A stretch of 61,361 nt of DNA from Zhongshania aliphaticivorans (lineage in GTDB: Bacteria > Pseudomonadota > Gammaproteobacteria > Pseudomonadales > Spongiibacteraceae): NCBI RefSeq assembly GCF_902705855.1, contig NZ_CACSIJ010000001.1, positions 659,381 through 720,741 of the forward strand, given 5' to 3'. Positions 17,463 through 25,310 of the stretch are shown piece after piece. A model generated the notes under the pieces. The model was not told where the DNA came from and made no database searches. It saw nothing but the letters and a program-made list of their open reading frames with translations. How positions within the stretch are numbered: the first letter of the stretch is position 1; each line of letters opens with the position of its first letter. Both the position numbers and the translations under genes were made by a program.

Positions 17463-18049
17463 TTGGTTGCGATGACGTATACATGCTTTTCCGGATATTG
17501 GTCTAGTTCTAGATGAAGAACGGACAAGCCATTGTTTATGAGCAACTGCAAATTTTCGTTAATACCAACGGAGCTATAGTAAAAAGTGTCATTGTGCCAG
17601 TGGCTCGTGTGCTCGCCACATTCATTGCCAAATGTGTACATGAGAACTCCGCCTTTTTCCAAGACTTCGCACAACCTGGCCACGATGGGCTTGTGCATGG
17701 CTAGAGGCAAATGAAAAATACTATCCCAAGCAAACACGAAATCGTACTTATCGCCTGGCTCCCATGAACATATATCTTGATGTAGAAAATTATGCTTGGG
17801 GTGATTGCCTTTTGCCAAGGCAACCATCTCTTCCGATGCATCAAGGCCAGTGACTAAAAACCCCTTGCTCTCCAGTATTCGGATGAACCTACCACCCGAG
17901 CCACATCCAACATCTAGAGCTTTTTTGCCTGAGGAAAGAAAGCATAAAGCCCGTTCGAGTTGCTTTACTCCATATGACGATTCTCGATGTTGTTCATGCC
18001 ACCATCGGGCTATCTTGTCATACTTCTTTCCTAGTTCGAGAGGTTTCAT
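17456..18049 (-). CDS. Class I SAM-dependent methyltransferase (gene cassette)
   Basis: A 197-residue methyltransferase with motif I ALDVGCGSGGRFI near 38-50, the acidic residue in VTGLDASEEMVALAKG near 62-77, and DFVFAWDSIFHL near 104. The substrate cannot be predicted. The stop codon lies inside the attC core, the typical compact arrangement of an integron cassette, and the gene starts 7 bp after the preceding attC ends. No promoter is expected within the cassette. Confidence 0.85.
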   Translation of the reverse strand: MKPLELGKKYDKIARWWHEQHRESSYGVKQLERALCFLSSGKKALDVGCGSGGRFIRILESKGFLVTGLDASEEMVALAKGNHPKHNFLHQDICSWEPGDKYDFVFAWDSIFHLPLAMHKPIVARLCEVLEKGGVLMYTFGNECGEHTSHWHNDTFYYSSVGINENLQLLINNGLSVLHLELDQYPEKHVYVIATKP

Positions 18050-18055
18050 ACGAGA

Positions 18056-18126
18056 GCCTTAACGCCTGCGTCACGGGTGGCGAAAAGCGCAGCTTTTTGA
18101 CATCCCGTGCACGCACTTGTTAGAAG
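18056..18126 (-). repeat. attC recombination site of acetyltransferase cassette
   Basis: The minus strand reads CTTCTAAC (18119-18126), then arms GTGCGTGCACGGG and CACCCGTGACGC that pair with each other around an AAAAGCTGCGCTTTT stem, and ends GCGTTAAGGC. The opening core is complementary to GTTAGAAG at 18613-18620, which begins the same cassette. This is a well-formed site of about 71 bp. Confidence 0.85.
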
Positions 18127-18138
18127 TTTTTTCGCTCA

Positions 18139-18603
18139 TTATTTACCTACTGGAATATGGTAAGTTGTAAAATACCGACCTAATTGTTCTGTTTTATGAA
18201 CTTTAGTGGCCATTTTATTTAGTGCCTTGTACTCAGGCCTACTTTCGAGTAAATGAAATAGTATTTCTTTATGCCCTAACTCATTAGCCCAACACATGAG
18301 CACTTTAAAAATTGGAATGCCAAAACCCCAGAATTTTTGTGAGATAACAACAGCTAATTCAAAACCATTATCATCTGGCTGAATTCCACACCAACCAGCT
18401 AAAACCCCACCTATATAAACTGCCCGAATACGACAACCCTCTATCGCATCCACTTTAATTTTATCTCCCATCCACTCTTGAAGGCTGGCTGCATCAAAAT
18501 ATGGATGATCGATTAAATGTGTTCTCAGAGAATCCTCATTGACGACTGCCATGAAGTCTTCTGGATTCACTTGATTAAAACACAAAAATTCAATTTCACT
18601 CAT
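18139..18603 (-). CDS. GNAT-like acetyltransferase (gene cassette)
   Basis: A 154-residue protein with the length and pattern of a GNAT N-acetyltransferase: VYIGGVLAGWCGIQPDDNGFELAVVIS around 68-94 gives the beta4-beta5 region, and KFWGFGIPIFKVLMCWA the acetyl-CoA-binding helix region in a degenerate form. The substrate is unknown. The gene ends 13 bp before its attC site and begins 10 bp after the previous one. Base composition is AT-richer than the metabolic genes around the array, consistent with acquisition by cassette insertion. Confidence 0.7.
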   Translation of the reverse strand: MSEIEFLCFNQVNPEDFMAVVNEDSLRTHLIDHPYFDAASLQEWMGDKIKVDAIEGCRIRAVYIGGVLAGWCGIQPDDNGFELAVVISQKFWGFGIPIFKVLMCWANELGHKEILFHLLESRPEYKALNKMATKVHKTEQLGRYFTTYHIPVGK

Positions 18604-18612
18604 ATCTCAATA

Positions 18613-18699
18613 CTTCTAACGCCGCGGTTTGGGGCTGACATGGAGCGCCAGCGGAATGGCAGTCCCAGCCGAAGGCGATAACACCGCCTTGTTATTGGG
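18613..18699 (-). repeat. attC recombination site of small membrane protein cassette
   Basis: The minus strand opens with CCCAATAAC (18691-18699), which holds the stop codon of the upstream gene, and closes with GCGTTAGAAG (18613-18622). Pairing arms GGCTGGGACTG and CATGTCAGCC lie between. The opening core is complementary to GTTATTGGG at the start of the same cassette (18960-18968). Confidence 0.85.
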
Positions 18700-18952
18700 A
18701 GTCTTTGAATATGGGGCCCAAGCCATAAACTCTCCGACTTACGAAAAATCCCGCCAAAATGCTGATTGGCGTAAAGAATACTAATGCCAGAACAACACTC
18801 GTTCCCGGCTCACCTAGAGAATAGAAAACTGCATTTACAATTAAACTGGCAAGCAATCCAGAAACTAATCCACATGGCAAATGAGTAATACCAAAACGCT
18901 TACCTAGTGCTATCAGAGGCCACGCCAGCAACAGTATTAGACCGAACTTCAT
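18692..18952 (-). CDS. Small membrane protein, hypothetical (gene cassette)
   Basis: An 86-residue protein with hydrophobic segments near 3-18, 27-45 and 50-70, probably three membrane helices, ending in a polar tail. No family is recognised. The TAA stop lies in the attC core, and the start is 8 bp from the previous attC. Functionless-looking small membrane proteins are common passengers of chromosomal integrons. Confidence 0.6.
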   Translation of the reverse strand: MKFGLILLLAWPLIALGKRFGITHLPCGLVSGLLASLIVNAVFYSLGEPGTSVVLALVFFTPISILAGFFVSRRVYGLGPIFKDSQ

Positions 18953-18959
18953 TTAGATT

Positions 18960-19052
18960 CCCAATAACGCTCGGCGTTGGGGCAGGCAAAATAAGCGCAG
19001 CGTTTTTGGCTGTCCCAGCCCCGCAGGGGCAACAACCGCCGCTTGTTAAAGG
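18960..19052 (-). repeat. attC recombination site of zinc-ribbon protein cassette
   Basis: The minus strand opens with CCTTTAAC (19045-19052) including the stop codon of the upstream gene, has complementary arms CGGCGGTTG..GGGGC and GCCCCAACGCCG, and ends GCGTTATTGGG. The opening core is complementary to GTTAAAGG at 19442-19449, which starts the cassette. It is the best-formed site of the array, about 93 bp. Confidence 0.87.
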
Positions 19053-19435
19053 TTGCCAACTGTAATACCTACTATCACTAAAATTGCTAAACCTAAAATA
19101 AACCAGTTTCCAAACTTACGGTTAACAACTGACTCCTGCTCAGTGATTGGCTGCATTGGGAGAGAAGCAAGTTCTCCAAAACGACCTGAGAGCCACAAAA
19201 TTGGCGCCAACAGCAGTACATAAATATTGTTACTGACAAAGAATATATAAACGCACAGCGCGATGGCCAGCCACGAAACTAAGAATGGCCACGCTGACTG
19301 GAAGCCAAAACGGTACTTAGAATGAACATAGCTTAGTTCACCACAGTTACTACATCTGGCGGGCATATCAGAGCCGCACCAAAACTTGGCCCAAACTCCT
19401 ATTCCTTTTGCCTTACAGTGTGGACACTGAAACAT
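19046..19435 (-). CDS. Zinc-ribbon membrane protein, hypothetical (gene cassette)
   Basis: A 129-residue protein with an N-terminal zinc ribbon (CPHC at 4-7 and CSNC at about 28-31) followed by two or three hydrophobic helices (about 50-67, 69-85 and 109-128). The combination suggests a membrane protein with a cytoplasmic metal-binding head. No function is recognised. It is the first cassette of the array, and its stop codon is inside its attC site. Confidence 0.65.
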   Translation of the reverse strand: MFQCPHCKAKGIGVWAKFWCGSDMPARCSNCGELSYVHSKYRFGFQSAWPFLVSWLAIALCVYIFFVSNNIYVLLLAPILWLSGRFGELASLPMQPITEQESVVNRKFGNWFILGLAILVIVGITVGNL

Positions 19436-19992
19436 GAAAGACCTTTAACAGTTGTTATAACGAACCAGGCCATATATCACTTTGGCCCCCTTATCACGGA
19501 ACGGGCTTTAACGTTGATTGAAAATTTATAGGGAATTCAATTAGTTGGCGGCATCGCCATTAACGAGCGCCGGTCAAACTAAGACTACTTCCCTTTATTT
19601 CTGCCAAACATTCCTTTCCCTTGATCATATCGCGTTTTTTATAAAATTCAATGAGTTAACTAATTCGTCAGGTAGATAGTGGGAATGGCTCTACTGTTCA
19701 CGAAGATTTATCGCGTGAAGCCAGCGAATATACGAGATATTTATGCACTGACTTTTGCACCAAGATAGCCGTATTGATGATGGGGATAAGCGATTTACTT
19801 GAATGGTTTAAATTGTGATCAGAACTTCAGCGACTGACCACTAACCTGACCACTCACGCATATCAATAATGAAAAGGTGGTCAAGCTCAAGGTAATGCGC
19901 TCGCCGGAAACGACAACACAAGACCTATAGTCATCATTTTGACCAATATATGATTCAAATGCTTGACCAATTTATGAGTGACTCAACCTTAG
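19436..19992. other. Array boundary and gene-free stretch
   Basis: The minus-strand core GTTAAAGG at 19442-19449 marks where the first cassette joins the flanking DNA; the adjoining TTATAACAACT looks like the inner part of an attI site. No integrase gene follows: the rest of the stretch has no reading frame that I trust. Near the end there is a 13-bp direct repeat GACCAATWTATGA at 19941-19953 and 19965-19977, of unknown role. Confidence 0.5.
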
Positions 19993-20964
19993 CTAGCTCA
20001 TGACCGTGACTAGTAACCACGCGTTGTATATCACAAATGAAATCAACAGAATGCCGCCTTTAAGTCGATTAAGCTGCGTCGCTTCGCGTAAACCGAAGGT
20101 CATCACTAATAAGCCAACCGTCATCAGCATCATTGCTGCCCAGTCGCGGCTGATAATGTCGGCAGGAAATGAACTCATTGGGTTTATTACACCAGCAATG
20201 CCGATGACAGCCAGCAGATTGAACATATTGGAACCCACCACATTGCCAATGGCGATATCGTGCTCACCGCGACGAACGGCAATGATCGACGCCGCTAGCT
20301 CGGGGAGTGAGGTGCCAAAGGCCACAATGGTCAGGCCAATAATTAAATCACTTACTCCAAGTGCGTGAGCTACGGTAACTGCACCCCATACTAAAATACG
20401 TGAACTGATGATCAGTGCGACTAAGCCCATCACCAGCCAAAACAGCGCTTTTTTTATCGGCATCGCTTGCGCGATTAGCAACTCATCCGTTTCAGTTTCT
20501 AAGTTGTCGCCTCGGGTGCGCAGCGCCACAAATATTGTCCAGCTAACAAGCCCAATAAACCCCGCTAGCAACAAAAATGATTCAAAGCGAGTGAGTGCGC
20601 CATCCCACAATATAAAGCCGACTAAGCCACCAATGAGTGTCAGTAGTGGCAGTTCTTTGCGCACGATATTTGAGTGAACGCTGATCGGCGATATTAATGC
20701 GGTAATACCGAGAATCAGGCCAATATTAACTATGTTTGACCCAATCGCATTGCCCAGCGCGAGGTCTGGGTTGCCGTCGAACGACGCCATTGCCGAAACC
20801 ACCATCTCGGGAGCCGAAGTACCAAAGCCGACAACCACCATGCCAATCAATAAGCTCGGCATGCCCAAATGTTTCGCCGTCGCGGCGGCGCCTTCAACAA
20901 AGCGGTCCGCGCTCCAAATTAACAGCACGAATCCACCAAGAATGGCCATTAGTGCAAGTGTCAT
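19993..20964 (-). CDS. Calcium/sodium antiporter, CaCA family (YrbG-like)
   Basis: The 323-residue integral membrane protein has the two alpha repeats of the cation/Ca2+ exchanger family: VVGFGTSAPEMVVS with GNAIGSNIVNIGLILG in the N-terminal half, and IVAFGTSLPELAAS with GNVVGSNMFNLLAVIG in the C-terminal half. Ten helices are expected. It should exchange Ca2+ for Na+ or H+ across the inner membrane. It stands alone, with the cassette array downstream and a MITE-like element upstream. Confidence 0.93.
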   Translation of the reverse strand: MTLALMAILGGFVLLIWSADRFVEGAAATAKHLGMPSLLIGMVVVGFGTSAPEMVVSAMASFDGNPDLALGNAIGSNIVNIGLILGITALISPISVHSNIVRKELPLLTLIGGLVGFILWDGALTRFESFLLLAGFIGLVSWTIFVALRTRGDNLETETDELLIAQAMPIKKALFWLVMGLVALIISSRILVWGAVTVAHALGVSDLIIGLTIVAFGTSLPELAASIIAVRRGEHDIAIGNVVGSNMFNLLAVIGIAGVINPMSSFPADIISRDWAAMMLMTVGLLVMTFGLREATQLNRLKGGILLISFVIYNAWLLVTVMS

Positions 20965-21105
20965 GTCTTTGTACTACCTATGAATGAATACGGTTAAGTT
21001 AATTGGCGTGGCTGTGCAGGCGGGAAGCTAAAGTATGCCTGCTTAGACGCGCCGGCAGCATCTCATGCAGATTGAGTTGAAATCCATCTAAATTAAAAAC
21101 TTTAT

Positions 21106-21244
21106 GAGACCTTTGCACGAGCCGGAATTTTGTTCTTTGGCAAGGAAAAATCGCACGGAATGAGGGAGTTTATACTCATAAATGACCGATTGAGTACGAT
21201 TTTGACGCCGGCAGAGGTCAAAATAACTATCGTGCAAAGGTCTC
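21106..21244. mobile_element. MITE-like element with 15-bp terminal inverted repeats
   Basis: A 139-bp segment bounded by perfect 15-bp inverted repeats GAGACCTTTGCACGA (21106-21120, and its complement at 21230-21244) and flanked by the 5-bp direct repeat TTTAT (21101-21105 and 21245-21249). It has no coding capacity. The ends resemble those of IS5-family elements, so it is probably a non-autonomous derivative moved by such a transposase elsewhere in the genome. It fills most of the 364-bp gap between the antiporter and secDF genes. Confidence 0.75.
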
Positions 21245-21328
21245 TTTATTCAAGCCCGATTATCGCTTCAAAATTTTAATTAGCGCGAATATGCCGCGCG
21301 GAATTTACCAACGCGGCATGCAAAGTAA

Positions 21329-23845
21329 TTAAGGAATATGCGCTAAGGATTCCCTCACTTCTGCGGCGCTTGGCCTGAGTTGTTTAAGGCCTTTTTGCTC
21401 TCGCCATACACCAAGAAAATATAGGATTGGCGAGGCAATAAAGATTGACGAGCTGGTGCCAACAATAATGCCGAATAGCATAGGCTTGGCAAAGCTCGAC
21501 ACTGCATCGCCGCCTGCCACGGCCATCGGTAATATCGCCAATAAGGTGGTTGCCGATGTAAATAGCGTTCGCGTTAGTGTCGAGGAAATACTGTCGTTTA
21601 GAACGCGAATCAGCGGCGCCTCAGGATCGGCGCGCAACCCTTCACGCACGCGGTCAAATACAACCACTTTGTCGTTTATGGAATAGCCAATAAGCGCGAG
21701 TAGCGCCGCGACGGCGGTTAAGTTGAACTCCAGCCCAGTTAAGGCAAAAAAGCCAATGGTTTTGGTGATGTCTAAACCAATGGTAGCGATGGCCGCGGTG
21801 GCGAAATGCGATTCGTATCTAATCCACAAATACACTAGCATTCCAGCGGCGGCCAATAGCACGGCAAGTATGGAGGCGTCGGCAAAGCCGCCACTGATTT
21901 TAGGGCCAACCATATCCACGCGCGGAAACGTCGCCGCAGGATCTTCGCTGAGGATGGCTGCTTTTAGCGCATCTATCTCGTTGGCGTTTGACTGCTTATC
22001 GCTATTGTTAGCGGGTAGCCGCACCAGAAACTCGCCTGCATCGCCAAATTCTTGAATCGTTGCGCGCTCAAGGTCATTACTTAGCAGATTGCTGCGTAAA
22101 CCCTGCACAGAGAGATGCTCGGCTTTCACATTCACTAAGGTTCCGCCGGTGAAGTCGACGCCATAATTTAGGCCTGCGCCAAAAAATAGCGCCACCGAGC
22201 CCAGCGACAATATTGCGGACAAGGCCAAGCCCATAAATCGCCCGCCTAGGAAGTTAGTATTGCGCTTGCTAAGCCGGTCCAGCATGGCAAAGCCAGAGAA
22301 AGACAGCACATCTCCTTGCCGCTTGCGGATATACCATTTAATTAATAGGCGTGTCACCGCGATAGAGGTAAACATCGATGTGACTAAGCCAATGGCAATT
22401 GTCACCGCAAAACCACGAACAGGGCCATTGCCAAACATAAATAGCAGGCTCACCGCGATAAGGGTGGTGACGTTGGCATCGATAATCGTTGCATAGGCTT
22501 TATCAAAACCGGCGTTGACGGCCGCCATTGCGCGCTTGCCACGTGCCGATTCCTCGCGGATGCGCTCGTTAATTAGAATATTGGCGTCAACGGCCATGCC
22601 GATGGTTAGAATAATACCGGCGATGCCTGGCAGGGTAAGCGTGGCGTTTAGCAGGCTTAATATGCCGAAGATTAGGCCAATATTAATGGTCAGGCTCGAG
22701 CAGGCAATTAAGCCCCAGCCTCGGTAGATGACTGTCATAAATAGTAAGACCAAAGCAGCACCGAATACGCCGGTAAACAAACCCATTTGAATGGCATCGC
22801 TGCCAAGGTCTGGGCCAACAGTGCGCTCTTCAATAACTGACAAGGGTGCTGGCAAAGCGCCTGCGCGAAGCAGCAGAGCAAGATCACTCGCTTCACTGGA
22901 TGTAAAATTACCGGTTATTTCACCGCGACCGCCACCAATAACGCCTTGTATTACCGGTGCTGTAATCACCTTGTTATCGAGAACAATTGCCAGCGGCCTA
23001 CCGATGTTTTTGCGGGTCATTTCGCCAAAGAGCTTGGCGCCGACATGGTCGAGTGCAAAGGTGACTATTGGCTCGCCGGTGTTTTGATGAAAGCCTAAAC
23101 TCGCGTCACTAATATGCTCGCCTTTCATGGCAACTTGTTTTTCTAAGGTATAGGCTTGCTGGTCTTGACTGCTTAGCACGGTCATTGTTGGCACTGTGCT
23201 TTGCGGGCGCGCTACCCAGTGAAATGACATTTGTGCCGTCGTGCCCAGCAGTTGCCGAATATAGCTAGGGTCACTAACACCGGGCATTTGAATCAGTACG
23301 CCATCATCTCCTTGCCGGCTAATACTAGGTTCAACCAAACCGGTTTCATTGAGCCGCCGTCGAACCACTTCTAGGCTGCGGTCTAGGGCGTCTTTTCTGA
23401 TTTGCGCAATATATTCTTCCGTCAGCGTGATGCTCAGGGTGCTTTCTTGCCCCGCGACTTTAAACATTCGCACGCCGGCAGGGGTCCTATTATGCTCAGT
23501 GGCCAGTGCCTTGGCTTTTTCTAAGTTTGCAGCATTGCGCAAGCTTAGCTGCCAATGTGTGCCGTCGGTCTGTGGCTTTGCATAGGCGATCTTGTTCTCT
23601 CGCAGCTGGGCCAATAGCTGCTCGGCAGCGCGCTCTACCGCGCCGTTAATGAGTGGGGTGGTATCAGCGCTCATAAGCAGGTGTGAGCCGCCCTGCAAAT
23701 CTAAACCCAGTTTTAAGGTGTTGTGCGTAAACCACGCCGGTAAGTTTTGCTGCGCCTTGGTATTTAAAAAGTTTGGGGCCGCGCTGCCCAAACCAAGCAG
23801 TATGAGCAGTAGATAAACCACCACCCGTGTATTAAAGAACTGCAT
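21329..23845 (-). CDS. secDF: Fused SecD-SecF protein translocase subunit
   Basis: The 838-residue protein joins SecD (about 1-510) and SecF (about 520-838). The SecD part shows LGLDLQGGSHLLM near 42-54, the P1 domain, IQMPGVSDPSYIRQLLGTTAQM and AGALPAPLSVIEERTVGPDLG. The SecF part shows LNYGVDFTGGTLVNV near 562 and LIGYSINDKVVVFDRVRE near 720. Both halves carry six membrane helices and drive proton-motive-force-dependent completion of Sec export. The ATG at 23845 has AAAGGA eight bases upstream; the longer frame to 23887 is unlikely. Most gammaproteobacteria have separate secD and secF, so this may be a second copy. Confidence 0.92.
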   Translation of the reverse strand: MQFFNTRVVVYLLLILLGLGSAAPNFLNTKAQQNLPAWFTHNTLKLGLDLQGGSHLLMSADTTPLINGAVERAAEQLLAQLRENKIAYAKPQTDGTHWQLSLRNAANLEKAKALATEHNRTPAGVRMFKVAGQESTLSITLTEEYIAQIRKDALDRSLEVVRRRLNETGLVEPSISRQGDDGVLIQMPGVSDPSYIRQLLGTTAQMSFHWVARPQSTVPTMTVLSSQDQQAYTLEKQVAMKGEHISDASLGFHQNTGEPIVTFALDHVGAKLFGEMTRKNIGRPLAIVLDNKVITAPVIQGVIGGGRGEITGNFTSSEASDLALLLRAGALPAPLSVIEERTVGPDLGSDAIQMGLFTGVFGAALVLLFMTVIYRGWGLIACSSLTINIGLIFGILSLLNATLTLPGIAGIILTIGMAVDANILINERIREESARGKRAMAAVNAGFDKAYATIIDANVTTLIAVSLLFMFGNGPVRGFAVTIAIGLVTSMFTSIAVTRLLIKWYIRKRQGDVLSFSGFAMLDRLSKRNTNFLGGRFMGLALSAILSLGSVALFFGAGLNYGVDFTGGTLVNVKAEHLSVQGLRSNLLSNDLERATIQEFGDAGEFLVRLPANNSDKQSNANEIDALKAAILSEDPAATFPRVDMVGPKISGGFADASILAVLLAAAGMLVYLWIRYESHFATAAIATIGLDITKTIGFFALTGLEFNLTAVAALLALIGYSINDKVVVFDRVREGLRADPEAPLIRVLNDSISSTLTRTLFTSATTLLAILPMAVAGGDAVSSFAKPMLFGIIVGTSSSIFIASPILYFLGVWREQKGLKQLRPSAAEVRESLAHIP

Positions 23846-23900
23846 AAATAATCCTTTCAAATTAATGAAATAAAAATCGAAGTACAAAAATTGAGGAGGA

Positions 23901-24272
23901 TTATTTAAACGGGGGTGCGCGCAGCCGTGGTCGCAGATGAACTAGCGTTTGTAGTGCGGGAGCCCAACTACCTGCTGATTTTACTAGGCCAACAAAGCGC
24001 CAATTAAGTTTGAGATTGAGGAAGCCGTTCGATAATGGGGTATAGAGGCGCTGATCACTCTCATCACGTTCAAGTACCAGAGCCGAACCACTAACACTTG
24101 AAAAAACGAAGACTTGAGCCGAATCGGCCCTATTAAAACTCTTGTCTGTATCTAACTCACCTGCCTGTAAATTAACCCCTGCGGCTAACATACCGATAAA
24201 TGCAAATAGCCAAGCACGCAGGGAAGAAGCCGAGTGCTTGTGCAATTTTATCTTAATAGGTGGGCTAAACAT
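23901..24272 (-). CDS. Hypothetical exported protein
   Basis: A 123-residue frame with a basic N-terminus and a hydrophobic stretch (AWLFAFIGMLAAGVNLQA near 20-37) that reads as a signal peptide. The remaining roughly 85 residues show no known domain. It ends 56 bp before the secDF start on the same strand and may be co-transcribed. The coding call is moderate because nothing else supports it. Confidence 0.45.
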   Translation of the reverse strand: MFSPPIKIKLHKHSASSLRAWLFAFIGMLAAGVNLQAGELDTDKSFNRADSAQVFVFSSVSGSALVLERDESDQRLYTPLSNGFLNLKLNWRFVGLVKSAGSWAPALQTLVHLRPRLRAPPFK

Positions 24273-24369
24273 GATGCCTAAATACAGTATCTAGAGTTAG
24301 CGGATTATTGGGGCGAATCATTCTTTAATCAAGCGCAGTTTCTAGCGATAAATTACCGAGTCTTAAATT

Positions 24370-25122
24370 TTACATTCGCGGTGAGTCAAGAATAGCTAAC
24401 AATGAGGTGCGGCTGTGAACACGAAACTTACGATAAATACGCTTTAAGTGATTTTCTATGGTGTATTCAGACAGCTCCAGCGCCGCCGCTATTTGTTTAT
24501 TACCGTGCCCACTACGAACTCCATCCACAACCTGACGCTCTCTGGCGGTAAGCATGCCATCTGAAAATGCTGGATCATGTGCTTTTGACTGCACTGCGAC
24601 GACGGCCTGATCAATATGCATTTGACGTCGCACTAACTGGCCAATGTAATCATTTGAAGACTGCTGGAGTAAATCTTCGAGGTCTGCAGATACTTGATTT
24701 GCCGTGATATGTACCCCGCGAACACAGCTCTGGCGCATTACTCCGGCAATCATATGCAGGCCAGGCGCAATACAATGGGTGGCTGCAACAATCTCTTGAT
24801 AGCCAATTAAATCCATATACTGCCAGTAAGGCTCACAGCGTCGCTGCTGGTCAGAGACCTCTAACTCCCGACGCTCCAAGATTCTCGCCCTTGAGCCAGA
24901 GTTCTCATCGTCACAATCATTGATGTTGCGCAGAAAAGGATCATAAGACCACAAATGACTGCTGTACTCGCTGTGCACGCGCTTTGACATACCGTGGTTA
25001 TACAAAAAACTAACCGCACGCTGAGCGGGATTGGTGTCATACAAAAATACACAAAGATTACTCACCTTTGACCGTGCTAAGACCTCTGATGCTAATCCAC
25101 TAACCTCTGAACCTAGCTCCAT
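24370..25122 (-). CDS. LuxR-family transcriptional regulator
   Basis: A 250-residue regulator with a C-terminal LuxR/GerE helix-turn-helix (LTARERQVVDGVRSGHGNKQ, then IAAALELSEYTIENHLKRIY) and a roughly 170-residue N-terminal domain of unknown ligand. No receiver domain is visible. It is a paralogue of the regulator at 40021-40800: both share the LSEYT(I/V)EN(H/Y)L recognition helix and KF.VHSRT ending. The ATG at 25122 has a perfect AGGAGGTG five bases upstream. It lies next to the alcohol/aldehyde dehydrogenase operon, on the same strand and beyond its terminator, so control of that operon is possible but not shown. Confidence 0.87.
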   Translation of the reverse strand: MELGSEVSGLASEVLARSKVSNLCVFLYDTNPAQRAVSFLYNHGMSKRVHSEYSSHLWSYDPFLRNINDCDDENSGSRARILERRELEVSDQQRRCEPYWQYMDLIGYQEIVAATHCIAPGLHMIAGVMRQSCVRGVHITANQVSADLEDLLQQSSNDYIGQLVRRQMHIDQAVVAVQSKAHDPAFSDGMLTARERQVVDGVRSGHGNKQIAAALELSEYTIENHLKRIYRKFRVHSRTSLLAILDSPRM

Positions 25123-25238
25123 GTCACCTCCTGAACGCACTCACCACCGGTAATACACGCACATACTTTATTTATTGTGCTGGTGAATAATCGCGAGAAT
25201 GAATCTGAAAACCTTCTTATATTTATATGTACTTAAAC

Positions 25239-25274
25239 AAAAAAGGCGCTATGCAGTAAACACTCCATAGCGCC
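25239..25274 (-). terminator. Rho-independent terminator after alcohol dehydrogenase gene
   Basis: GGCGCTATG (25245-25253) and CATAGCGCC (25266-25274) form a 9-bp stem with a 12-base loop. Read on the minus strand, it is followed by a run of six T. It ends the operon 29166-25311. Confidence 0.85.
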
Positions 25275-25310
25275 CAATCGCGAATTCCTTGTCGCGACTC
25301 TACAAGACTA

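Noticed and set aside
19450-19992. Integrase gene remnant next to the array
   Set aside because: I looked for tyrosine-recombinase-like frames on both strands and saw none; only short frames such as a 28-codon one near 19690 are present.
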